From: Thermodesulfobacteriota bacterium
GTDB lineage: Bacteria; Desulfobacterota; Dissulfuribacteria; Dissulfuribacterales; UBA3076
Assembly (NCBI GenBank): GCA_003645605.1
Contig: QNAY01000008.1
Coordinates: forward strand, 1 to 12,063
DNA: 12,063 nt
Reading direction: 5' to 3'
The translations under genes and the position numbers were made by a program. A model generated the notes under the pieces. It was given only the letters and a program-made list of their open reading frames with translations, ran no database searches and had not been told where the DNA came from. Below, piece after piece: positions 5,739 to 12,063 of this stretch; within the stretch, counting starts at the first letter, position 1, and each line of letters begins with the position of its first letter.

Positions 5739-6467
5739 TTACTCTAAATAACCTTTTTGGACGAGAGAAAGCATCTCTCTTACGGCCCTCTCCATTCCAA
5801 CAAAAACGGCCCGGGCTACGACGGCATGCCCTATACTGAACTCCTGAATCTCACTCACTGCCGCAAGCCTTGCAGTATTGCGATAGTTAAGCCCGTGACC
5901 TGCGTGGACACGCAGACCTAAGTCCCTTGCTGCTCTTGCCATAGTTACTATTTGTTCGAATTCCTTGTCCTCAATATCCGGAGAAGGGGCATCTGCATAT
6001 AGTCCGGTATGGATCTCTATGCAATCTGCTCCTGTCTGTTTTGCAGCCTCAATCTGATCTTTCTCAGGATCAACAAAAAGACTCACTGGTATGCCTGCAT
6101 CGTGTATCCGGGTTACGGCCCTACTCAGGTGTTTCTCAAAATTTACAACATCCAGTCCCCCCTCTGTCGTGAGTTCTTCACGACCTTCCGGCACGAGGGT
6201 GACTATGTCTGGCTTTATCTCAGACGCTTTTTCTATCATTTCATCTGTCGCAGCCATTTCCAGGGTAAGCCTTGTTTTTACTGTCTGCCTGAGCAACTTA
6301 ACATCTCTGACCTGGATATGACGGCGATCTTCCCGCAGGTGGACGACAATACCGTCCGCGCCCGCGATCTCAACTATTCCCGCAGCCGTAACAGGGTCTG
6401 GTTCCGTGGTCCCCCTTGCCTGCCTGACTGTAGCTACATGGTCAACATTGATACAGAGATCCGCCAT
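5739..6467 (-). CDS. pdxJ: pyridoxine 5'-phosphate synthase (internal start)
   Basis: PdxJ condenses 1-deoxy-D-xylulose 5-phosphate with 3-amino-2-oxopropyl phosphate, the last ring-forming step of the DXP-dependent vitamin B6 pathway. The 242-residue product from ATG 6467 has the normal family length and a normal N-terminus ([20 protein letters not shown]). Active-site segments are intact: [16 protein letters not shown] (catalytic Glu region), [23 protein letters not shown] and the VHAGHGLNY segment near the C-terminus. AAGGAG lies six bases before the ATG, ideal for independent initiation, even though the frame is open upstream into ybeY. acpS follows after four bases. Confidence 0.9.
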   Translation of the reverse strand: MADLCINVDHVATVRQARGTTEPDPVTAAGIVEIAGADGIVVHLREDRRHIQVRDVKLLRQTVKTRLTLEMAATDEMIEKASEIKPDIVTLVPEGREELTTEGGLDVVNFEKHLSRAVTRIHDAGIPVSLFVDPEKDQIEAAKQTGADCIEIHTGLYADAPSPDIEDKEFEQIVTMARAARDLGLRVHAGHGLNYRNTARLAAVSEIQEFSIGHAVVARAVFVGMERAVREMLSLVQKGYLE

Positions 6468-6908
6468 TGTCTGCTCCTTATATAAAGCATTTAATAATGC
6501 CTGCTCTTTACGTGTCATACGTTCTGCTTCAACCGGGCCCAGTTCGTGATCTTCTCCCAGAAGATGAACAATACCATGCACCAATAACGCTTCAAGTCTT
6601 TGCTCCAGGTTCATGCCCGCATTCGCCGCCTCGCGTCTTGCAGTATCTATTGATATTACCACATCGCCAAGCAGATTATTCTCCTGTTGCGTAAAATCAT
6701 CTCCTTGCTGCCCGAAAGAAATAACATTGGTAGGGCAGGGCCTTTTCAACCAGAGTTTGTTGAGATGCGTCATCTCAGCATCATCTGCTAGAAGGATACT
6801 GAGCTCTGCATCAGGTCGTCCAATAGACCTTAAGAGTATTTCAGCCGCTCGTTTGAGGCGGAGAAGCGGCATGGATTTTGAGTGAGTTGATCTGATCAGG
6901 ACCGGCAC
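5739..6908 (-). CDS. ybeY-pdxJ: continuous YbeY-PdxJ reading frame (rRNA maturation RNase fused to PNP synthase)
   Basis: One 389-codon frame contains two complete proteins. Residues 1 to about 146 are YbeY, a zinc-dependent endoribonuclease for 16S rRNA 3'-end maturation and ribosome quality control. Its core PTNVISFG (59-66), LGDVVIS (80-86) and metal motif [11 protein letters not shown] (His111, His115, His121) are intact. Residues 148-389 are full-length PdxJ. No stop codon lies between them and there is almost no linker. The start is GTG at 6908, with GGAG eleven bases upstream. PdxJ keeps its own ribosome binding site and ATG at 6467, so the cell may make a fusion, free PdxJ, or both. 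A TAA in another frame sits exactly at 6480-6478, so a frameshift or base-call error near the ybeY end is the main alternative. Confidence 0.8.
   Translation of the reverse strand: MPVLIRSTHSKSMPLLRLKRAAEILLRSIGRPDAELSILLADDAEMTHLNKLWLKRPCPTNVISFGQQGDDFTQQENNLLGDVVISIDTARREAANAGMNLEQRLEALLVHGIVHLLGEDHELGPVEAERMTRKEQALLNALYKEQTMADLCINVDHVATVRQARGTTEPDPVTAAGIVEIAGADGIVVHLREDRRHIQVRDVKLLRQTVKTRLTLEMAATDEMIEKASEIKPDIVTLVPEGREELTTEGGLDVVNFEKHLSRAVTRIHDAGIPVSLFVDPEKDQIEAAKQTGADCIEIHTGLYADAPSPDIEDKEFEQIVTMARAARDLGLRVHAGHGLNYRNTARLAAVSEIQEFSIGHAVVARAVFVGMERAVREMLSLVQKGYLE
6474..6479 (-). promoter_or_regulatory. pdxJ ribosome binding site inside the ybeY-pdxJ frame
   Basis: AAGGAG on the - strand lies six bases upstream of the pdxJ ATG (6467-6465). 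It is the strongest Shine-Dalgarno sequence in the ybeY-pdxJ-acpS stretch, and it argues that PdxJ is also translated separately. Confidence 0.8.
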
Positions 6909-6940
6909 GCTGTTTTTTGCTCCGCATTTCCTGAATAATC

Positions 6941-6989
6941 TTCCCCCTTCAGCCTTTTACCTTCTACCTTCAACCTTCTACCTTCCTCC
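6941..6989. repeat. heptamer tandem tract, unit TTCTACC, spanning the phoH stop
   Basis: Seven consecutive 7-base units are in perfect register: 6941-6947, 6948-6954, 6955-6961, 6962-6968, 6969-6975, 6976-6982 and 6983-6989, each TTCNNCC or TTTTACC. On the - strand the tract reads as repeated GGTAGAA, encodes the last residues of PhoH (RKVEG), supplies its TGA, and continues into the phoH-ybeY gap. Confidence 0.75.
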
Positions 6990-7950
6990 CCTCTTCGTCC
7001 TCATAGGCCTGGATAATCCGTCGCACAAGCCTGTGCCTTACCACGTCCTGTTTGGAGAAATTGATAAAAGCTATGCCCTCTATGCCTTGCAGGATATCTC
7101 TGGCCTCAAGGAGACCTGATCCACGCTTTTCCGGAAGGTCAATCTGTGTAATATCTCCTGTAATTACGGCCTTTGAGTCGTAGCCCAACCTGGTAAGAAA
7201 CATCTTCATCTGTTCAGACGTGGTATTTTGGGCCTCATCCAGGATGGTAAAGGCATCATTCAAGGTCCTGCCCCGCATGAAGGCAAGCGGAGCGACTTCA
7301 ATAACTCCACGTTCCAATAGCCGCGAGACCTTTTCAAAAGTAAGCATGTCATACAGGGCGTCATAGAGCGGTCTCAGGTAAGGATTTACCTTTTCCGCAA
7401 GATCGCCAGGCAAGAAGCCAAGCTTTTCTCCGGCTTCAACAGCCGGCCTTGCCAGAATAATTCTGGCCACCTTTTCCTTGATAAGGGCTGAGACAGCCAT
7501 AGCCATGGCAAGATAGGTTTTGCCGGTCCCAGCAGGGCCTATTCCAAAAACTATGTCATTGGTCCGTATGGCCTCAACGTAAAGTTTCTGTGCAAGGCTC
7601 TTTGGCGTAATGAGCCTCTTCCCGGAATTTACGCTCAGCTTGTCAAGAAAGATGTCTTTGAGATGGGCCCGTGGATCTGAACTGAGAATTTGGATAGCAA
7701 ATTCCACGTCATTTGAATGGAGTGGGTAGTTTTGCTTGAGGAGTTCATAGAGCTGGGAACATGTGCGACTCGCAAGGTCGACTCCTATAGGATCACCGGT
7801 GATGGTAATCTGGTTTCCTTTGACGTGTATAGTAACCTTTAGAAAATCTTCGATGACCTTGAGGTTTCTTCCCTGTTCTCCATAAAGGCTTAAAGCAGGT
7901 GAATTGTCATCAAAGTATAATTGCTGTTGCTGATTGGAAACTTTTTTCAT
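6970..7950 (-). CDS. phoH: PhoH-like ATPase (YbeZ family)
   Basis: This is a 326-residue P-loop ATPase of the PhoH/YbeZ family, cytoplasmic and associated with RNA metabolism and YbeY function. An N-terminal KH-like region (about 15-75) precedes the PhoH domain (about 112-315). Walker A is GPAGTGKT (138-145) and Walker B is FTILDEAQN (234-242), with the family segments [16 protein letters not shown] (167-182) and [11 protein letters not shown] (263-273). The ATG overlaps the stop of the upstream ARMT1-like gene as ATGA, with GGGGA just before it, so translation is probably coupled. The C-terminus ends inside a heptamer repeat. The phoH-ybeY adjacency is widespread in bacteria, as in E. coli ybeZ-ybeY. 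Confidence 0.95.
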   Translation of the reverse strand: MKKVSNQQQQLYFDDNSPALSLYGEQGRNLKVIEDFLKVTIHVKGNQITITGDPIGVDLASRTCSQLYELLKQNYPLHSNDVEFAIQILSSDPRAHLKDIFLDKLSVNSGKRLITPKSLAQKLYVEAIRTNDIVFGIGPAGTGKTYLAMAMAVSALIKEKVARIILARPAVEAGEKLGFLPGDLAEKVNPYLRPLYDALYDMLTFEKVSRLLERGVIEVAPLAFMRGRTLNDAFTILDEAQNTTSEQMKMFLTRLGYDSKAVITGDITQIDLPEKRGSGLLEARDILQGIEGIAFINFSKQDVVRHRLVRRIIQAYEDEEGRKVEG

Positions 7951-9695
7951 ATATCCCCAAGTGCCCTGTCATACAATTTCCCCACACCATATTCCTTTCT
8001 CCTCAGAAATTTCTCCCATGGCGGGCCTATGATCTGCATCTCAGGGTGTTCCTTTTGGACTTCAAGTGCTATCTTCATCTCCATTGTACAACCGGTGCTG
8101 TAGGTGGCGTCTTTTCCTATCCACTCGGGCGGTATTTTTTCATCCATAAGTTCAAAGGCATTTTCAATATCGTCTACTGTCTGGAACCTCCACATGTCTA
8201 TCAGCCCGCTCCTCTGTACAATCTCCCACATATACATTATATCATCGGCATCCATGCCCGGCTCGAAGTGTTCCGCCGGGTTTATCACTACCACCCCCTC
8301 CTGTCTTTTACGAAGGTAATCCACAAATACGTTTAGTATCTTCTTCGCGGTCTCCAACTGATGCGGTATGCTCCCCACAATAGCGCTGTAGAACAGGATC
8401 TTCTTACCTTGATTCTTTTTTATTTTCAGATCAATGACCAGAGCTTTGGCCTTGGCCCTCAGGGCTGCCTCTGAAAAACGTATGACCTTTGGATGACGCA
8501 GTTTCTCCCTGAGCGTGAGTTTGCCGGGTTTTTGACAAACCATGGACAGGGCGTCTCTAGTGAACTGGAAGCGTGATTTAATAAAGCAATCGGCATCTTC
8601 AGCACTGCGACTGATTACCGCGTCAGCTTCTTTGAAGGCCCTGGCAAATGTTACTGACGTAAGAAGTGGATTAAAGTGCTCTTGGGTCCCATCTGAGATA
8701 ACATATAATGTTTTATCGCTTTTAAGTTCTTCCAAAAGTTCTTTTTTCGAGATGTTTGGATTAGCGACAATCTCCGCCCCTGACAGCATCTCCTGGAGAT
8801 AAGGGTCTTCGAGTACGTCATTTAATGTGATTGCATCATAGTAGAAGGCCTTTTTGACAGATAATATGACGTTGATCCCCATACGGATCAAGATCCGTAT
8901 CATGGCAAGATCAAGCAGTATCTCACCGGCAGAGACTCCCATCCATAACAGATACCGTCTTTCCCCGGAATGGATCCATTTTTGGAGTGTATTTTTCAGC
9001 CATATCCAGCCTGGACCTTCTATCGGGGCCTTCATCATAGAACGGAGTGTGTCTGATGTGACTTGTTTTTCACTGGTCCAAAGCTCCGAGTAGCCGGACA
9101 AGGCTATGAGACGGCGAATTTGCAAGAGGTGTATCCCAAAGTTTACCTCGTTCAGAGGGGTGTCTTCCCGCAATTCCAGCCCTTTGGGGTCATTGAAGGC
9201 CTCCTTAAAGTCCTCTGACGTAAGGAGTTCACATATTCTGCGATTTTTGGTTTCCTTGATTTGGGCCAGCGGGCGATCAATTTCGCTGACCCGGATGAAT
9301 ATCTGGAGCAGCCTTTTTTCAAGTCTTAATGGGAGCATCACCAGCGAGGCGGTCTCACGCCTGAATTTCATTCCCAGAAGGCTGAGCAGAAACTTTTGCT
9401 TGTAGGTATCTTTCACCACCGAGCGTACAAGCGGTTCGACACGTTCCCACACCTTTATATAGGCAAAAGTAAGGAGATCTCCCCCCTTTTTTTCTATGAT
9501 AGTCTTGAAGATTTTATCAGAACAAGGGTAGTAGAAAGGCTCTTCATCCAATAATACCATAAACCTCAACTGCTCTGGTGAAGCGACTTCCTGGGGAAAT
9601 ACTTCGTAGGCAAGGTGGTTCTCAGTATAGAAATTCGCAATCCAGGCGTCTTTTTCAGGATCTAAACCAGAAAAGGACTCATAGGTACGGTCCAT
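7947..9695 (-). CDS. ARMT1/DUF89-like protein with altered metal site
   Basis: This is a 582-residue soluble protein. The central part (about 245-375) resembles the ARMT1-like DUF89 fold of metal-dependent phosphatases: [16 protein letters not shown] (247-262), an alternating strand and helix with YYDAIT (285-290), YVISDGT (331-337) and [13 protein letters not shown] (357-369). The Asp-Asn pair that normally starts the DNAGE motif is Val-Ser (253-254 region), so the usual metal ligands are missing there. The N-terminal 240 residues are mostly helical. The C-terminal 150 residues hold an unassigned segment with [12 protein letters not shown] (532-543). The start ATG is 16 bases from AAGGAGG, which is long. 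It is coupled to phoH through ATGA. The family assignment is from remembered motifs; the function is unknown. Confidence 0.55.
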   Translation of the reverse strand: MDRTYESFSGLDPEKDAWIANFYTENHLAYEVFPQEVASPEQLRFMVLLDEEPFYYPCSDKIFKTIIEKKGGDLLTFAYIKVWERVEPLVRSVVKDTYKQKFLLSLLGMKFRRETASLVMLPLRLEKRLLQIFIRVSEIDRPLAQIKETKNRRICELLTSEDFKEAFNDPKGLELREDTPLNEVNFGIHLLQIRRLIALSGYSELWTSEKQVTSDTLRSMMKAPIEGPGWIWLKNTLQKWIHSGERRYLLWMGVSAGEILLDLAMIRILIRMGINVILSVKKAFYYDAITLNDVLEDPYLQEMLSGAEIVANPNISKKELLEELKSDKTLYVISDGTQEHFNPLLTSVTFARAFKEADAVISRSAEDADCFIKSRFQFTRDALSMVCQKPGKLTLREKLRHPKVIRFSEAALRAKAKALVIDLKIKKNQGKKILFYSAIVGSIPHQLETAKKILNVFVDYLRKRQEGVVVINPAEHFEPGMDADDIMYMWEIVQRSGLIDMWRFQTVDDIENAFELMDEKIPPEWIGKDATYSTGCTMEMKIALEVQKEHPEMQIIGPPWEKFLRRKEYGVGKLYDRALGDI

Positions 9696-9716
9696 GGGTC
9701 GGTCTGAAGCGCCTCC

Positions 9717-10649
9717 TTAAAACATCCTTTTTTTGATAAAGATAAATACCACTGTCCCGGATAATAAGAAGGACAGTCCCATTGTCAGGGCAAAAGCAAA
9801 AGGTGAGTCTTGAAAAGGAAGGGCGATGTTCATGCCATAGATACTTGCAACTAGTGTGGGTAACATGAGAACCATGGTCACAGCAGTCAAGAATTTCATT
9901 ACCATATTAAGATTGTTAGAAATTACAGAGGCGTATGCATTCATCATCCCACTCAGGATATCACTGAAGATTTTTGCCATTTCTATAGCCTGCTGGTTTT
10001 CAATTTGGGCATCTTCCAGGATATCTTCGTTTTCTTCGTCTACAGGTAAATAACGACCGCCCTGAAGCCTAGCCATTACTACGTCATTGGCCCTAAGACC
10101 GGTATTGAAATAAACTAAACTTTTTTCAAGGTTTAAGAGTTTCAGGAGTTCAATATTGCGGAGCGATCGGTGAAGTTCTGCCTCGTATTCATTGGTCAAT
10201 TTGTCTATAAGCCGAAGATGTCTTAAGTAGGCATTTGCCACCCTGAGAAAGATATTAAATACAAACCGGACCTGATCTTCAAGTAAACGTTTGGCCCATT
10301 TGGATTCCATGAGTCCTTCAAAGACCGGAGTTTCCTTGAGGCAAATCGTTATTACAATTTGGCCTGTAACAATAATACCCAATGGAATGGCCTCGTAGCG
10401 GACGAGGTCCCCCTCATGGCGTGGGTCCGGCATCTTGATGATGATCAAAAATTGACCTTCCTCCCGTTCTATCCTGGAGGTCTCTTCCTCATCGAGCGGG
10501 TATCTCAAGAACTCCGGGAGTATTCCCAGTTCCTTCTGGACCCTGTCCAGTTCCTCAGGGGTAGGAGCTACCAGATTTATCCAACTGCCCTTGTTGATAT
10601 CAGAGCAACGCTCTACACCTTCACTATTTGGCCGAAAAACAGTAAGCAT
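9717..10649 (-). CDS. corA: CorA-family magnesium/divalent cation channel
   Basis: CorA forms a pentameric inner-membrane channel for Mg2+ (sometimes Co2+ or Ni2+). The protein has 310 residues: a cytoplasmic N-terminal domain (about 1-135), a long stalk helix rich in Glu, Leu and Asn (about 140-250), and two membrane segments at about 252-270 and 286-305. The selectivity motif YGMN (271-274) directly follows the first segment, and the chain ends in the basic IKKRMF. It is the first gene of the minus-strand operon, with GGAAGAGAG upstream of its ATG and a 146-base gap to the next gene, where its promoter should lie. No clear -35/-10 pair could be chosen there. Confidence 0.93.
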   Translation of the reverse strand: MLTVFRPNSEGVERCSDINKGSWINLVAPTPEELDRVQKELGILPEFLRYPLDEEETSRIEREEGQFLIIIKMPDPRHEGDLVRYEAIPLGIIVTGQIVITICLKETPVFEGLMESKWAKRLLEDQVRFVFNIFLRVANAYLRHLRLIDKLTNEYEAELHRSLRNIELLKLLNLEKSLVYFNTGLRANDVVMARLQGGRYLPVDEENEDILEDAQIENQQAIEMAKIFSDILSGMMNAYASVISNNLNMVMKFLTAVTMVLMLPTLVASIYGMNIALPFQDSPFAFALTMGLSFLLSGTVVFIFIKKRMF

Positions 10650-10756
10650 TTAAAACTACTCTCTTCCTTATAAAATAGAACCCTAATCTTGAATTCTAAT
10701 GACCTTACCGGTTCGTTCACTAAAACTCAATTTAAAAACTGCACAATAGGAAAAAA

Positions 10757-10784
10757 TAACCATTCACGGGATTACAACGCCCGT
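10757..10784 (-). terminator. weak hairpin after the permease genes
   Basis: ACGGG (10766-10770) can pair with CCCGT (10780-10784) around a 9-base loop. On the - strand the hairpin lies just after the stop of the 10796-11368 gene and is followed, after about six bases, by a T-rich run (complement of 10751-10757). The short stem and the offset T run make this a weak terminator candidate. The same stretch contains a TAACC(A/G)TTCACGGG motif copy. Confidence 0.3.
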
Positions 10785-10795
10785 TTTACCACAAC

Positions 10796-11368
10796 CTACC
10801 GATGTTGAGCTTCTGCTTTGTCCGTCGTTTCATCGACATCAGGCAACCGGTATCGCCGTTGATCAAACCACCAACCGATCACAGCAGAAAAAAGCACGAC
10901 AAGCGGCAAGGAAACGGCAAAACGAATGCAGGTGAAACGCCACCCAAGAAATGAGGCCTCGAAGAGCGTCATGGGCACTCGGCAGATTCCTGCCGCAGAC
11001 AGGAAAGCGAGAACAACGCTTAGATTTGCTCGTTTCACATATAGGGCATGGGCGACCGGGAGTACGACCTGGAGACCACCGACCGTTGTTCCTGCCAGCA
11101 GAACTGCCCATACATAGGATAGGAGGCCTGAGCCGTGGCCAAGGTGCTTTTCAACGGTCTCTGTCTTGATCCAAACATCGAATAGTCCGACCAGTATGAA
11201 AACGCAGGGCAGAACTCTGAGCATCTGCCCAAGAAATGACAGGAAGTTCCGTCCGATCGCTTCTCCCGGCGCGAATCCTGTGTGCAGGGAGCCGAGCATG
11301 AAGATGCTGAATAGCGCGCCGACTCCCACAGTCCATGGATGCTGCTTTAATATCTTCACGACCTTCAC
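10796..11368 (-). CDS. permease second half (YraQ/DUF318-like)
   Basis: This is a 190-residue membrane protein with segments near 12-30, 44-66, 83-105, 113-133 and 148-168, and a hydrophilic tail. The start chosen is GTG at 11368, because GTGA overlaps the stop of the upstream half and GGAG lies seven bases before it. The frame stays open upstream to 11641, but that part is hydrophilic, lies over the other gene and makes no sense as protein. The segment TTVGGLQVVLPVAHALYVKR and the later E..FLGWRF...R match the position and pattern of the upstream half, so the two look like the duplicated halves of a predicted YraQ/DUF318 permease. The substrate is unknown; some relatives act in arsenic or thiol export. 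Confidence 0.7.
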   Translation of the reverse strand: MKVVKILKQHPWTVGVGALFSIFMLGSLHTGFAPGEAIGRNFLSFLGQMLRVLPCVFILVGLFDVWIKTETVEKHLGHGSGLLSYVWAVLLAGTTVGGLQVVLPVAHALYVKRANLSVVLAFLSAAGICRVPMTLFEASFLGWRFTCIRFAVSLPLVVLFSAVIGWWFDQRRYRLPDVDETTDKAEAQHR

Positions 11369-11847
11369 TGCAACTCTCCAAAAAAGAGACCCGTGGCTAT
11401 TGCCACTACAGTTGCTATTATGAAACTGACGACGTTTCGACAGAGAGCCAACCGGGTGCCAAGATACGTCCTCTCCATAGGAAAAGTCGCCACCCCAACC
11501 ATCATCAGCGTTGTAGAGAAGGCAGAAAGAACCATGTACAGTGCCCCCCGATCGAGCAAGATGCCGCATAGAGGGAAGGCTATGAATCCCGGCATGATCG
11601 ACACGGAGCCGAACCCAAGCGCGCTTCCCATGGCTATCCATTTGTTCTCGCGAGCCAGCACCTGCACCAGCACGTGGTCCGGGACGAGATAGAGGGCCAC
11701 GGCAACCATCATGAGCATGCAGAGGAATGCCGGGGCGATTCTCAAGAATCGGCGAAGCGCGATCTGGAGGGCGCGTCCGGTCTTGCGGGGACTCGCCAAG
11801 AGCGAAAGGCCCAAGAGCAATACCGTGATGATATAGAGAATCAGCAT
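11365..11847 (-). CDS. permease first half (YraQ/DUF318-like)
   Basis: This is a 160-residue membrane protein with segments near 2-18, 36-55, 72-97, 101-121 and 137-157. The core SVSIMPGFIAFPLCGILLDR (81-100), followed by FPMERTYLGTRLALCR, parallels the second half encoded directly downstream. It probably assembles with that half into a full permease of about 350 residues, the usual length of the single-chain family. Coding GC is high (about 58-63% on lines counted by eye) compared with the rest of the window, which could mean a different origin. The ATG at 11847 has only a weak GGAA upstream. A frameshifted single gene is the alternative, but the overlap with its own Shine-Dalgarno sequence favours two real genes. 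Confidence 0.7.
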   Translation of the reverse strand: MLILYIITVLLLGLSLLASPRKTGRALQIALRRFLRIAPAFLCMLMMVAVALYLVPDHVLVQVLARENKWIAMGSALGFGSVSIMPGFIAFPLCGILLDRGALYMVLSAFSTTLMMVGVATFPMERTYLGTRLALCRNVVSFIIATVVAIATGLFFGELQ

Positions 11848-12063
11848 CGTTTCATTCCGCTGGTTTTAGTCTGTTCCGGTCTGTCTGCCGACGGAGGCCG
11901 GTGGTAGCCGGGGTTACCAACGACCAACTAAACAAGCTTGAATTTTTGTAACCGTTCACGCTAATGTGTCATGATTCGCGCTGCCATGTCATTTCGACCA
12001 AAGGGAGAAATCTTTACCATCCAGAACTCAGATCTTTCCAGTTTGGGTTCATCCGGTTCACTA
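11848..12063. other. intergenic region upstream of the permease pair
   Basis: No gene is seen. The stretch holds a GC-rich partial inverted repeat (GTGGTA at about 11901-11906 with TACCAAC at about 11916-11922), a TAACCGTTCACG motif copy (11949-11960) and a hairpin repeat (11991-12011). The promoter for the permease pair should lie here, but no convincing -35/-10 pair was found. Confidence 0.5.
11991..12011. repeat. hairpin repeat ATTTCGACC-aaa-GGGAGAAAT
   Basis: ATTTC (11991-11995) pairs with GAAAT (12007-12011) and CC with GG, with opposed GA/GA mismatches between, around an AAA loop. The motif GTCATTTCGACC..AGGGAGAAATCTTT is of a type I remember as widely dispersed in intergenic DNA of several bacterial groups. 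Only one copy lies in this window. Confidence 0.5.

Noticed and set aside
6009..6485. 158-codon plus-strand frame opposite pdxJ
   Set aside because: It is antisense to a clearly conserved PdxJ, has mixed composition and lacks domain features.
6941..6989. CRISPR-like array
   Set aside because: The units are 7 bases with no spacers and no cas genes nearby; it is a simple tandem repeat.
11369..11641. N-terminal extension of the downstream permease half up to 11641
   Set aside because: The extension is hydrophilic, His/Ser/Gly-rich, and lies out of frame over the upstream permease gene. The GTG at 11368 has a proper ribosome site and GTGA overlap.

Overview
The window looks like chromosomal DNA of a sulfate-reducing or syntrophic type of Desulfobacterota (formerly Deltaproteobacteria). 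This assignment is an inference from protein style, moderate GC, and intergenic gaps full of short-period repeats; no rRNA or other phylogenetic marker is present. Base composition is uneven when individual lines are counted by eye: the histidine kinase gene is AT-rich, the central operon is moderate, and the last permease pair is clearly GC-rich.

Left part, + strand. About 450 bases of repeat-laden DNA without a convincing gene come first. Then follow an ABC exporter ATPase (450-1232), its ABC-2 permease (1277-2614), an acyl carrier protein with a TTG start (2740-3018), a class I SAM methyltransferase that overlaps it by 4 bases (3015-3683), and a soluble GAF-domain histidine kinase (3772-5055) with no response regulator nearby. 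Two tRNA genes follow, tRNA-Thr(CGT) and tRNA-Ala(CGC). The exporter, carrier protein and methyltransferase together suggest the edge of an acyl-product or lipid-like biosynthetic locus, but no ketosynthase or ligase lies in the window.

Central part, - strand, read from right to left: corA (10649-9717), an ARMT1/DUF89-like protein (9695-7947), phoH (7950-6970), a ybeY-pdxJ continuous reading frame (6908-5739) and acpS (5734-5303). The genes overlap or nearly touch, except for a 61-base repeat-bearing gap between phoH and ybeY, so one operon is likely. It joins magnesium transport, RNA metabolism (PhoH/YbeY), vitamin B6 synthesis (PdxJ) and carrier-protein activation (AcpS). The most notable point is that no stop codon separates ybeY from pdxJ, although pdxJ keeps a well-placed ribosome binding site and ATG.

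Right part, - strand: two small membrane proteins (11847-11365 and 11368-10796) that appear to be the two homologous halves of a YraQ/DUF318-type permease, overlapping by GTGA.

Several intergenic gaps carry tandem tracts with 7-8 base period, each with a different unit, and there are at least two families of dispersed hairpin repeats. One hairpin copy is translated as the C-terminal tail of AcpS. I found no CRISPR array, transposase or integrase.
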